64,000 bases of DNA. Source: Taeniopygia guttata. Its lineage: Eukaryota > Chordata > Aves > Passeriformes > Estrildidae. This document shows positions 1 to 38,700 of the stretch, piece by piece. The first letter of the stretch is position 1; every line of letters starts with the position of its first letter. A program made the position numbers and the translations under genes. The stretch is taken from positions 10,432,001 through 10,496,000 of the forward strand of contig NC_133030.1 of NCBI RefSeq assembly GCF_048771995.1. Direction: 5' to 3'. The notes beneath the pieces were generated by a model, which saw only the letters and a program-made list of their open reading frames with translations, was not told the origin of the DNA and did not search any database.

Positions 1-375
1 TGACCCTTGTATGTAAAATCTGGCAAATGATTTTAAGTGGAATTTTACCTGTTCTTCCATGTTGTAGATGAGCAAAAGCAAACACAGTCTGTGCCTTGCA
101 AAAGGACAAGCAAGTTCTGGGTATGTTTAGTTCTTTAGTGCCTGAATGTACAGGCCATGTTGCTTATGACAGAAAAAAGGAGAAGCTAGATTATAAGATA
201 CACATTATTTGGCTATTTTTTTGGTAGCATGTGTTGTAATTAGGACTGACTCCAGATTAAGAAGGTTTCTAAGTGTAATGGGAACAGTGTCATTTATTGT
301 CTGTAAAGGCACGGCATCAAGCAAAATTGATTTTTGATTTGAATTATTTCAAATAATTTGAAATTACCCTTTCAG
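1..375 (+). other. PPFIA1: PPFIA1 intron (partial, left edge)
   Basis: AT-rich intronic sequence ending in the acceptor tttcag at 375. No coding segment is recognisable. Confidence 0.7.
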
Positions 376-27563
<27,188 letters not shown>

Positions 27564-27575
27564 AGCCTTCTCCTG

Positions 27576-28850
27576 GTGAGTAAAGCTGATAGGAATAACA
27601 CTGAAGCAGCTATTTATGAAGTAAACATGGGGGATTTTCCTATAGTGGTTTTACACACTTAGACAATAGTCCAGGTTTTCAGGGTAGGTCATTATACTGG
27701 AAATCCCAAGTTTATTTCCTGCAGTAAGACTGAGTGTTGAAATACTGGGTTTTGTCAGCACTGTGTTCCTGTGAGGTTTTTAAAACAGCTTCAAAAAGGA
27801 CCTGTGCTAAACAGCACTGCAGAAGGTGTTGAAATCAAAGGCTGGATAAAGCACAGCTAGTGGAAGTGGGGAGGGTGGAGGGTGGAAGAGAATAAATTAG
27901 GGATGAAAAGAAAATAATCCAGTGTGTGACACTGCAGCTCAGATTGTTGATCTCTGTAAGTCTTTTCTTGGTCAGAGTTGTCCCACTAAACATGCTTCAG
28001 TACTGAATTGTTAAACAGATAATTGCAGTTTCCCAGTTCCTGCACACTGCATGCCATTGTGATTGCTTGGGCTGGTTGCTTGGATTTAGCTACCTGCAGC
28101 CTCAATTTGGGGAGCAGTGCTGCTGATAAAAAGCAGCTTGATGTGTTGTAACACAAAATCCATGTATTCTGGCTTGTGAAAGAGCTGTAGTCCTGTGTTT
28201 CTCCGGGATCTGGAATGTTTCTGCAGCAGCCTCTGCTGTATTTTCTCATGATTTTAAAAAATCAACTCAGTGGATCTTTCCCCCTCACTGATATCTTTGA
28301 TGGACTGTAAATTGCCTGTCTTCTCTGCCTGCAGCTTCTTTCTTCTTAGTGGTAGCATCCCTTCCAACTCATGTATTTGCTTCCTCAAATTCAGAACCTT
28401 TTTGCATGTGTGAGTTGAATTCTAAAGAGTTCTTATGTGTGGAATGCTGAGAGAGGAAACTCCTGCACGTAGCAGCTCAGACCACATGAGCTCATGTCAG
28501 TTCACAATCTAAGGGGCTCTCTTTAAAGTATTTTTAGTTGCAAGAAACTTAAGTTTTAAGTCTCTCCCCCAGATTCTCGCTAGATCAGGATTTTCTGTAG
28601 TCAGATGACATGGGATGGAAATCCTCAAGGCAGAAACACTTGTCCTCATTGCTTTATTTGCATTGCAGCTGGAGATTGCAGGAGGCAATAAAATTATATC
28701 CAACATGGCATGGCGGTTATTCAGTGCATCACTGCTGCACTGCTGAGCTGTTTGTGACAATCTTGGAATGCAATGGTGGTTAAAACGTGCTAATGGAATC
28801 TTCTGTGTTTTTTTCTTTTTGTGTGTTGTTTTTGTTTGTTGTTTTTACAG
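27576..28850 (+). other. PPFIA1: PPFIA1 last intron
   Basis: 1.27-kb intron from gtgagt to a strong T-rich acceptor ending tttttacag at 28850. Confidence 0.7.
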
Positions 28851-30209
28851 TTTACCCACACTATTTCTACCGGTGATATGCAGCATTTTGAACATTTGGA
28901 ACCCTTAACCTGTTAATACTTGTTAAATGGACACTTTGAGATATTTTATTACAGAGTTTCTAATTAGCAAATGAATTCAAGAGTACTATAGAGAAAATAT
29001 TTTAGAATCTAAATGTTTCTTATATTTATGTGACTTGTCATTTATATAGTTACTTACTTTTTCTGTTTCTATTCGGTCTACAAATCAAATCATTGCTGAT
29101 TTTTTTTATTAGTCTTTCCAACTGAATGTACTGTAATGCTCGTATGTATATGTCCCTATGAGCAATATAGGGTTTTTGTAAATTATGCAGTAACTGTAAT
29201 TATCATTGTTTTTTAATAATGAAACTGAAGGTGAAAAGGATTTTAATACCTTTGTAAAAGTATCGTGACACCAAGCAGTATATATTTTGTCTTTTGGAGC
29301 TCTTAGCTTAGATCTGAAAACAAGTCCAGCTTTTTTTCAGGTGAGCCTTTGTTGACATCGGACTGACGGTACATGAGTGTTGTTCTTCTCAGAGCTGTAC
29401 CTTTCTACACAGAGGATGTGTCAAGTAGTGGCAATTTGTCTTTATTTAAATTAGAACTGGTTTGAAAAGCTGGGAGGAACTCCTAACCCTGCGGGACTCG
29501 TTGTAGGAGCGATTGCCTCAGTCCTAATACCCTTCTGCTGTGTTTGTGTAGCGACTCTTCACAGTGACTGAAAACAAGCCATAAACCGAGGACTATTTTT
29601 ATTTTTGCTCTTCCTTCCCTGAGGAAGATTGACTTCGTAATGATTCCTGGTCGTGAGCCACAGGCCACAGAGAGGTTTTTTTTTTTTGTCCTAGACCTTT
29701 TTGCTTGAAAACACTTGGTGGAAAGATGCTGGTGGAACCAATTTTAATGGACCAATCCTAAAGCACTGCAGCCTCCTGTCAAATGAGTACTGCAAGCTGA
29801 AGGTACAATGGGCTGAAAACTAAAGCAGTGCATTTTCTAATAAAGGCCTTACTTTTCTTATGTGAGTCATCCTATGTGTTTTGTAAACTTGTTCTAAAGA
29901 CTTGTCTGGACTTTAATTTGGATGGTTGTAGCCATTTTGGATTGTATGAGTAGAAAATGTATCTGACACTTGTAAATGGCATATTAAAAAGCCAGCAAGA
30001 ATCTGTTCAGATGGTGCATTATTTATTATGCAACAGAATATATAGCATGTCTTTTTTCTTTTGTTTTCCACATTTAACTTGCTTGTAAAACTGAAATTCA
30101 TTGTTACTGTTCTGTTTTGCTATTAATCTTTTGTGTATTTTCAGATTATGTAACAATATGTACAGTCTACTTTTGAACTATTTTTATCACAGTATTATTT
30201 ATTGCTTTC

Positions 30210-30215
30210 AATAAA
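30210..30215 (+). terminator. PPFIA1: Poly(A) signal AATAAA, PPFIA1 (proximal)
   Basis: AATAAA in ttcaataaagtactg near the end of the 3' UTR. Confidence 0.75.
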
Positions 30216-30238
30216 GTACTGATGCATTTTCCACTGCC

Positions 30239-30244
30239 AATAAA
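30239..30244 (+). terminator. PPFIA1: Poly(A) signal AATAAA, PPFIA1 (middle)
   Basis: AATAAA in gccaataaaacac, 29 bases after the first signal. Confidence 0.6.
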
Positions 30245-30310
30245 ACACTATGGAAAAGCTAAGATCTAATTGTATGCAGGCAGACACTTTTGCAGTGTGT
30301 GGATATTGTC

Positions 30311-30316
30311 AATAAA
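30311..30316 (+). terminator. PPFIA1: Poly(A) signal AATAAA, PPFIA1 (distal)
   Basis: AATAAA in tgtcaataaagcatc, followed by a GT-rich stretch (gactgtttgctgccctgt) as expected downstream of a cleavage site. Confidence 0.7.
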
Positions 30317-30335
30317 GCATCTTAATGACTGTTTG

Positions 30336-32430
30336 CTGCCCTGTAGATCTGGTTTCAAATGATGACCTTTCTCCAGTAGCAAAAATATTCTGTTAGATGT
30401 GACATTTTCTTTGGAATTGTTCAAGTTCACATGCATTAATATCAGTTTTCTGGAAAAAAAATTGCTTTATTGCCTACTTCTGCTCATCATTACAGCTATG
30501 ATTTGCTTTTTAAAATAATAAACCAGACCTGACACACAACTTCAGTGTATTCTGGTCCACATGGTGAAGATGGAAATGCTGTCCTAGACAGTAGCAACAC
30601 TTGCTTTGGTAATAAAATGAAATCATGGCCATAGTGATATTTGGGGAGAAACATAGGAGTTGAGGGAACCAGTGCAAAATGGGGTCACATAGGGCTGTTC
30701 ATGTCAATTCTGATGTATATGTAAACCATTTCATTGAGTAAAAGGCAGAGGGATAAAGTTGCAGATTAATGAAAGGAGTAGTGAAGCATATTTCATCATG
30801 TCCTCCAGATCAACAGAAGGATGTGGAATGCCTGGAGAAACACTGCCATGGAGGCTCTAAACCTTGTTCAGTGATGCATCTCTGTTTGTCTGGCTTGTCT
30901 GTACGAGTTGCTGTCTGTTCATTTGCAGTCTCTTTTATATTCTTAGAGAATCTATCTTTCTAGAAAAAAAACCTTAAATGGAACTGCAGAAGGAAATCCT
31001 AGCTCACTGCTCAGCTAAACTTTTCTGTGTAGAGAAATCTTGCCTAGGCGTTGCTGGTCACTGATGTGAGTGATAGTAGGTGTTCAAAGTCATGTATTGT
31101 TGCTTCTCAAAAGTGAAACCAATGCGGGATAGACTTGTAAAATGTGAAGAGAAAATGCGTTTATTATTTCAAGGCTGTAAAACCTTAACTATTATGAAAA
31201 CAATGGAACTGATGTGAGAGGTAGAATAAATGAGTGAAATGGTGAAAGCTTTCACAAACTGGCAAAACTGTGTGCTGACTTCCTTCTGAGTTACACAGCA
31301 GAACTGTGCTGGAGAGATCCAGAAAAATGTGTCTTGCTCAATTTTACGAACTCCCACACACCCTGCTGAAAGAAAACCGTGCACGTGGAAAAGGCACCTG
31401 GGTCTGTTACAGTGATCTTTAGATAATGCTTGATTAAATACAATGTTTTGCAAATTGCCAAATGTCTTTAAAGGCTTCAGTTGGAAAGAGGGCTGTAAAA
31501 ATTAAACTATGCATCCTGTCTGCATGCTTCAGAATTATCTGAGTGAACTTTAAACTTGCAATTTTTGCATGTTTAAAGGACAGGGACTCTCAAAACAGAT
31601 GTTTTAACTCTGTCTTTTAAACTTTTAAACTGCTATAGCAGTGTCTTGTCTTGTGGACAGTAGTGATTTATCATGCAAATATTTGGAGAATAGGTAAATT
31701 AGTTCAAAGCAGAATTTTTGGAGCTTGGTTGAGAGGGAGGAGCAGCAAAATTAATTCTCAAGTAAATAACAATTGACACTGTATGTTTGGGAGTGGTACT
31801 TTTAAAAGAAACTAAAGAGTCACTGCCTTTAAAAGGAATTTTTTTCACTTCCCACTATCAGGGTTGCAGCTTTGGTGCACAAGCTATTGTACATTTTGTT
31901 AATTTCATCGTTTGTTAACGGTAAGGGCCTTGGGAGGGAAAGGGCAATTGTAGTTAACTGAGGTGGCATTACCTTTTGGTTTTGTAGGAGATGTTGGAAA
32001 AGATGGGTGAAAAGTAATATAGAAATGTGGTTATGACTTCTACCTGTAGTTGAAGGGAGAGGTGAAGACTCCAAAAAGACGCAGAAGAGACAGAAGTAAT
32101 GCCTAAAGGACTGAGGTTCTCTGCACGTGTGTTCTCCAGCAGACAGTGAATAAATTCAGATAGAATAAATTCAGTCCTTTTCAAATATGCTGTATTCATT
32201 TTATGGGGTAAATTGCACTGCATGTAATCCAGGAAAAAGTAACTGACCTATTTATGACATGAACTGGCTACATTTGGAATTACGTTGTTCTTGTGTTCAC
32301 CTGGATTTTTTATCTTGCCCTCTATTACAGCGTGAATTTGTGTGTTTATCGGTAATTTTTTTCTTCACTAGAAATATCCTTCCTTGGGGTCTTTCCGTCC
32401 TTTAGAAGACGCAAACAACAAACAAACCAG
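30336..32430. other. Intergenic region PPFIA1-CTTN
   Basis: AT-rich, with no convincing exon, transposon or RNA gene. AATAAA-type hexamers at about 30516 and 30610 could serve as extra PPFIA1 ends. A short aataaattcag direct repeat lies at about 32150-32175. Confidence 0.6.
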
Positions 32431-33300
32431 TACCTCATTCCACAGTGTTTTAAACCCCCGGTTTCCGTTTTGGCATCCGCTTCATTTGGATCGGATCCCA
32501 GCCACGGGGGAACGTTTTGCCCACTGATAAAAAGCGATGGCAACCCCTGGGGACGGAGTAGATGCGATTTCCAAAACACGACGGCGCAAAAGTGAGTATC
32601 AGAAAACGAAGACGGATGTTCACAACTGCACGAGCAACTCCCCTGTGGCCATTTTAAAACTACTGAGGCTGCATTTTTTGAGCGGCTGAAAGAAACGGGG
32701 CACGGAGCCGCTCCAGAAATAAGTATTTCTGATGCTTGGAGCGGCCGGAGCCCCGCAGGCCGCGGGGAAGCGGCGTTCCCGCAGCCGCCGGCGCGGCCCC
32801 TCCCGGCGGGGCGGAGCTGAGCCCGTCCCGCTCCTACCTGGAGCCGGGAAGAGGAAGTGGGAGCTCGGGAGAAGCGGAAATTGCAGCAGCAGCAGCCGCC
32901 GCCAGCCCGGGAAGCAGCGGCGGGGAGCCAGCGCCGAGCAGGAGGCGGCGGCAGCAGAGTAAGCGCGGCGCGGCTGAAGGGAGGCCGGGCCGGGGGCTCC
33001 GCGCAGGGCAGAGCCGGGGGGCGTCGCGACTCCGTGTCATTTTCTTTCTTTAAAAAAAAAAAAAAAAATTATTTCAACTCCGAAGCTGGGAACTTGAGAG
33101 GAAGCGTCTGCGGCGGGGGCTCCACACGGCGGTGGTGCTGCTCGGGGCAGAGCCCCCGCCCGAGGAGCCGGGCTCAGGCCGTGCGGCCCGGCCAGCCTGG
33201 GAGCCGCTCCCGGCTCCCCTCAGCTGCTGCCCGGAGCCCATCCCCAGGCCCGGCAGCGGGGTGTGCCGAGGCTGCCGCTGAAGGTGCTGGGTAGGATGAT
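32430..33300 (+). promoter_or_regulatory. CTTN: CpG-rich promoter region of CTTN
   Basis: GC content and CpG frequency rise sharply compared with both flanks. The block holds Sp1-like GC boxes (ggggcggagc near 32808) and ETS-like GGAA cores (gagccgggaagaggaagtgg near 32840). No TATA box is evident, as usual for a broad CpG-island promoter. A donor at 32959 marks the likely first exon. The transcription start cannot be set from sequence alone. Confidence 0.75.
32720..32958 (+). other. CTTN: CTTN non-coding exon 1 (5' UTR), start approximate
   Basis: Ends with gcagcaga|gtaagcg, a good donor inside the CpG island and upstream of the coding exons. The 5' end is a guess. GC-rich open frames here lack family resemblance and are treated as UTR shadows. 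Confidence 0.5.
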
Positions 33301-35683
33301 GTGTGTGCTGATTAGTCACAGCAGCGCCGGGGAACGCGTGCATTCGAGGCATATATTTAGCCTGGGTTTGGGTTCGAACCGTGGCGTTTGCTTCTTCCTT
33401 CAGGAATCATGACCACGTGAGCCAGTGAGTCATTAATAGATCGTGTTTCTCCTCGTTCTGCCCTGGGATCGGTGCTGGAATAGCAGGCAGAAATCAGGCT
33501 TATTCCGGCTCGTGTAGACCGGGAGCCCCGGTCGGTGGGGCTGCTCTGCTTCTTGTGGAATTCACAGAGTGCGGGGTTGAGCTGTGGGAAGGTGTTGGCG
33601 TTTGTGCGCATGATTTGCAGAGAGTCGCGGTGGATGCTGGATTTTGCACGGGAGTGCGTGTGAAATCCTTCTTCCCTGGCTATTGTTGGTGAGAGCTTGA
33701 GAAAGAAGCAGTGAAACCTAGACGAAAGTATCCAGCTTTTGTTCTTGTCCAAGCACAGCTGAATGAACAAAATACATAAATCAAGTGAGCACAAGAAACA
33801 AGTACTTGTGGGATAAAAAGTTGTGTTTGGCACAAAGCATATAGAAATTCACCGTACAGAGCACCCGTGAGTCAGCTCTCATCACTTGAATTCCATTCCT
33901 AAACATCTTGCACAGCGTGGTGGAGCAAGTAAAGATGGATACAACATCCCCCTTAGGAGAAGTTAGAAAGAGCTTGGACCCATGATGAATTTCATTATTG
34001 AGCTGTTTGGGTTCTGCTTTCTGAGGCTTTTGGGGTTTTTTTTTTGGTGAGAGATTGGATTTTAGTAGGAAAGAGTAGGACAATCCGATACAATCATGTG
34101 AGATAAGGCTTTAGACAGAGTATTTCTAGGATGACATTAAACCACCTGTGTTCTAAAGGTTTGGGTTAAAAACTCATTGTCTCAGAAGTTTTTTGGATAT
34201 GAGGTACTATTATAAATGTTAGTTCCTTAGCTGCCAGGGGAATTTGGAGATGGGAGACCTGAAATAACATGAGGAGAAATGTGCTGATACTGTTAATATG
34301 TCACCTGCTCTGCTTTTGCACTCTCCTTCCAGGCTACTCCAGCATTTGCTACCCTGGTGTTTGACTGTCAGTTTTCCAGCTATTCTCAATCATGTTACCA
34401 GCTCTGAAATTTCTGAAATGTTCCATAAAAGTGGCTCATCAGCTCGTTCTGCCAAGCTGCAGAACGAGCCTGACAGAACGAGCTGTGGACTTTACCCAGG
34501 GATTATTGGCTATGCATTTAAGAGGGAGTGAGGTTTCATCCCACCCACTGAATTATGCTTGTGTGAATTAAATAGCCGATGATAATTATCTTTGTAGTCT
34601 GTTCTTAATTACAGGTGTAAAGGTAAGTGGACAGAATGCTGGTGTTTTAAAAAACTGAACTCTAGTTGAATAGCAAATTAAAAATGAAATATTTTCTCTG
34701 AAGTGTATTCTGAAAAAGCTGGGAGAACAGGCAGCTTGCAGTTTGAGGTTTCAGTTTTGCTTTCTAGACTGCATTTGTTTTGATTTATGTTGAATAAAGG
34801 GTGTAAAATCCAGCCACTAGCACCAGGAAGATCAGGAATTCTGCTAACTAGCTGAACTGTTAATTAAAAATATTCCAGCTCGATACTCTACAGGGGATAA
34901 GGTTTCCAGAAACTGAGAGGCCCCAAATCATTAACCTCTTGAAAGTGCTGGGTGTTGTTTCTAGAAGTCATTGTTTGCTTTTTTAATGAGTCTTGCTTCC
35001 TGCAGTCGCCCTCTGTTTCTCCTGAAATCCAGACAAGGTGTTGAGTTTGTGAGCACCATGTCTCACTGGGGATACCCGAGGAGCACAGACACTCCTGTTC
35101 TCTGTTGTTGTTGGAGCAGTGTCTGGACTGTGTGCAAATTCTTAAGAGTTGTTGGGATTTCTGTCACCGTGCTGGAACTCCCTGCACGGCAGAAGAGATT
35201 GTGCAGGTTTAATGCAGGTGAAGAACACTGTTGTGCTCACCATTTTTAGTGCCTGGGGGGAAAAAATTACCTATTCCTACACCTTAATTGTATGCACAGG
35301 ATCCAGAATTAGCAGCAGTCTTTGGGAGTGCATGTTGGCTTGGAAACCTGTGTGAGCAGAAGTCTTTGAGTGCAATGACTGCACAGGAGACACACATTAA
35401 TTTGAGCAAAGAAAGGTGACTTGTGCTCTTGAAACAGCAATCACTCCTAATCTTTTTACAGTGCAAATGGGAGAGTTAAACAGGTTTGTAAGCCAGCTTG
35501 AGAAGACAGCCTGAGCTCCAGAGGTCAAACCTGTTTTCACTGCAAGCACAGCTCTTGGTGATGTGGTTAAATAACATACTTTATTAGGGATTTTGGATTG
35601 CATCTCCTTGTCAGCTCCTGCACAAATCAAATGAGCTGGCAGGTGAGTGGAGTGTCACCCTGCTTCTCTTGCTGGTGTTGCAG
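32959..35683 (+). other. CTTN: CTTN intron 1
   Basis: 2.7-kb intron, CpG-rich at its 5' end and AT-rich later. It carries a three-arm inverted repeat at 34441-34484 and a possible 28-nt non-coding exon at 35615-35642. Confidence 0.6.
34441..34484. repeat. Inverted repeat with two competing right arms
   Basis: agctcgttctgc (from 34441) can pair with gcagaacgagc (34459-34469, 6-nt loop) or with a second copy cagaacgagct (34474-34484). Both pairings are perfect over 11 bases. Confidence 0.8.
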
Positions 35684-35767
35684 ATGTGGAAGGCTACTGC
35701 AGGCCACACCGTGTCTGTCAGCCAGGATTATGGAGCTGATGACTGGGAGACAGATCCAGACTTTGTG
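35684..35767 (+). CDS. CTTN: CTTN coding exon 1, start and Arp2/3-binding acidic region
   Basis: 84 nt, 28 codons: [20 protein letters not shown] then WETDPDFV. The acceptor gttgcag directly abuts the ATG, so the 5' UTR comes from upstream exons. Confidence 0.93.
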
Positions 35768-38700
35768 GTATGGCTTTTGGGGTTTACTGATCCACCAGGA
35801 ATTTGTTCTGGGATAATTCCAGAGGAGCTCTGTGGGGTGGGGGACGTGTCTTGGCCAAATAAACTGTCAGGAGCGTGTCCCTGGAGTGTAGGGGAAGTGA
35901 AGCTGCTTTTCCAACACTTGTGGTCTCTGACTGCTGGAAGCTTTTGCTGTGAGCTCTGAAATGTGTGTGACTAGATTCCTTTGGGTTTTTAACTCTTTTC
36001 TTATGTGTGTCTTTCACAGAATGATGTGAGTGAGAAAGAACAGCGCTGGGGAGCTAAAACTGTGAATGGGTCCGGCCACCAAGAGCACATCAAGTAAAGC
36101 AGCTCTCTTGTGAAATGTATTAATAAGCACAGTCTCTGGCAACTTTTAATCAATTCATGATCCCAGTTGCTTGTGTCTTTGTAATTAAAACAAGAGTCCC
36201 TGTAGAAGATTGATTATTTGCCAGATGGCTGGTCTTTCAAATCTGTCAGTGTATTCAGAGCTGAAATTAAGAGCAGAAATATGGTGCAGGGATGCTTAAA
36301 TCTTTCTTTGTCACTGGAAATGTGATTTTTCCTGCCTCTGTATCTGAAAAGGTTTTTTTTTTGTGCTGCTTTGGTGCAAGAGCCAGTAGTGCCAGGGGAG
36401 AAGCTGAAGGGTCTGAGTAGTTTCAGTTTCGTACTGGAAATGTTTGGTCCCTTAATTCTTACACTTTGATTAGAAAACTGCTACAACTAAACTCATAAAA
36501 ACCCTGGCAAAGTAACAAACTGAGCTCTCTGATGGAAAAGCAAATGAGTGCATCACAGAGGGATATGTGAAACAGAAATGATGCATCTCCTGAATCCTGT
36601 ATTTCTTACAAAAGCATCTAGGACAGAACTTTAGGAAATGTGTGATGTTGCAAAAAGAGGGAGACTGAACTCTGGTTACTTCAGGGATCAGTGTTACTCT
36701 GCTCTATTCTGAGGGCAGTGGGAATTCCTGCCGGCTGAATTACACCTGAGGAATCTTAAAACTCAGGTGGGAAGTGCTTGAAGTACAGATTAAACCTTGG
36801 GTTACTCTTCTTTTAATAGCCTGCCCTGCCCTCAGTTCAATTCTGCGAATTTTAAGGGATCACTTTGGGAAGAGGAGGTGCAAGTTTCCTTACATCTTTA
36901 TTTTGCAGTACAGTGCTGTCCAGAATGCTGTGTTAGAATTAGCCCTGATACCACAGGGTCTGTGTGATAAGAGATGATCCTGGTTCTGAAAAGTTGCCAT
37001 CTAAATATAAAGAATTTAAATTAGGACACAACGAAAAAAAATTATGTTTCAGGCACAAATCAGTTGTAGGTAAAGGATTGTTAAAATAGCAAAATTCCCT
37101 TCCACATTCATCTTAAAACCAGCAGTTTCTTTTCTTTTTTTAAACAACATTTTGCAGTGGGACAAATCCGGTGTCTCAGATTATGAGGAAATGTTTTGTA
37201 GGCTAAAAAAATGGGAGGGGCTTGAAAAATACAAGTGATCCAACTTCTAATTAAGATTATAGTTTTGTCAGCTTTATATTTTGCATCGTTTTGATGTTAT
37301 TTGCTGAAACTTCCCTAGTAAAAGTTGCTGCTTTGTTGTCTCTTAAAGTATTCATCAGCTGAGGGAGAATGTATTCCAAGAACACCAGAATCTCAAAGAG
37401 AGGGAGCTGCAAACAGGACCAAAAGCTTCCCATGGCTACGGAGGGAAGTTTGGCGTGGAACAAGATCGCATGGATAAAGTAAGTGTGGATGGGACTTCCC
37501 TGGGATGAAGGGATAAACCTGGCCAGCACCACTGTCTGTGAGCTGAGCTTGTTCCAGCTTTGCTCTGGGGTGTGCAATGGCCCCACGTGGTTTTGATTGA
37601 TGCCAGGTCTGGAGATGATTCCCCTGGAGTCAGGATTCAAGTTTTTAAATTTATGTTTCTAAATGAACAAGGGACTTGGTGCATTAATAAATCCAGTATG
37701 ATCTTTTTATTTAGATGCTGGGCCAGCTCTTCTATGCATATAGATAGAGACTGCCAAAAAAAATGAAAAAAGGATGTGCTGCTGCATTAAAATCAGAGCG
37801 CAACTCTTGTGAACAAACTGTGACAGTGACAAATAATACAAGTATTTAAAATGTTGTACTTCAATCAGATGGTAGTTTTTTATATAAGGAGTTATATAAA
37901 GAGACTGCTTATATTATACTGTTAAATTATAATTCTTAGTATAACTCCTTTAGTCATGTGAAAAATAGGCATATCAACTTCTGGCTGCTTTCTTTCATGA
38001 CCTCTGCTAGAATAAGAATAAAAACATTTCTAAATAAGAAAATTTTCTTTGTTTTCTGTATTCTTGGTAACTTGACAGCCCTATATTTTTGCTGGATTCT
38101 CATATTCCAGAGTTAATTGCTGTCCAGTTCTCAGTGGGCCAGCCTTTGAATCTGAGAAAAGGAATTGCTGAGCAGATTCAACCACCAGGCCTGTTCTGCT
38201 GCTGCTCTCTAGTGTCAGTAGTTTATCCCTCACCTGTGTCTGTGGAGAAAAAGAAGGAAACAAAAGTCAGCAGTGTTTCCCATAGGCCAGAATTAATCGT
38301 GGGGAAAAACATGCTGGTCATGCCCCTGTGAGTGATACTGGTGGCAGGAGGTGTTCACAGTTCCTGTATGTAATGAATCTTTCTCCCTTGTAACTGTAGT
38401 TCTGAAGCCTTGTGGCTGAGATGTCTCCTTTGCAGGTATCTGTGCAGGTGTGCTGCTCCTAAAGCTTGGCTTTAAAGCTTGGTCATTAAATCAGGGTCGC
38501 TGTAGCATTGTCATGGTGCAGGGTTTTGCTGCATTTAGGGCAAAACCTTGGTTCTGAGTTAAAATGAACATTTCCATCGCTCTGTGTGCCATAACTCCTG
38601 AGCTGGTGTAACATGTACAGAGGGTGTTTGACTGAAATACAGATTACCAAAAATTTTTTTTTCTAAGGAGGGGTTTGGTGTAATGCTCTGTATTTAATGA

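Larger units (their letters stand above)
28851..30335 (+). other. PPFIA1: PPFIA1 last exon: 3' UTR, with alternative C-terminal codons
   Basis: Begins after tttttacag. If spliced from 27575 it is all 3' UTR. If visible exon 23 is skipped, the phase-1 donor at 26246 joins here and encodes VYPHYFYR followed by TGA at 28875-28877. The AT-rich remainder ends in three AATAAA signals. The 3' end is estimated from the last signal. Confidence 0.8.

Noticed and set aside
32736-33294. Overlapping GC-rich open frames of 70-145 codons
   Set aside because: They arise from the stop-poor CpG island; composition is Ala/Arg/Gly/Pro-rich with no domain, and the region fits the CTTN 5' UTR and promoter.
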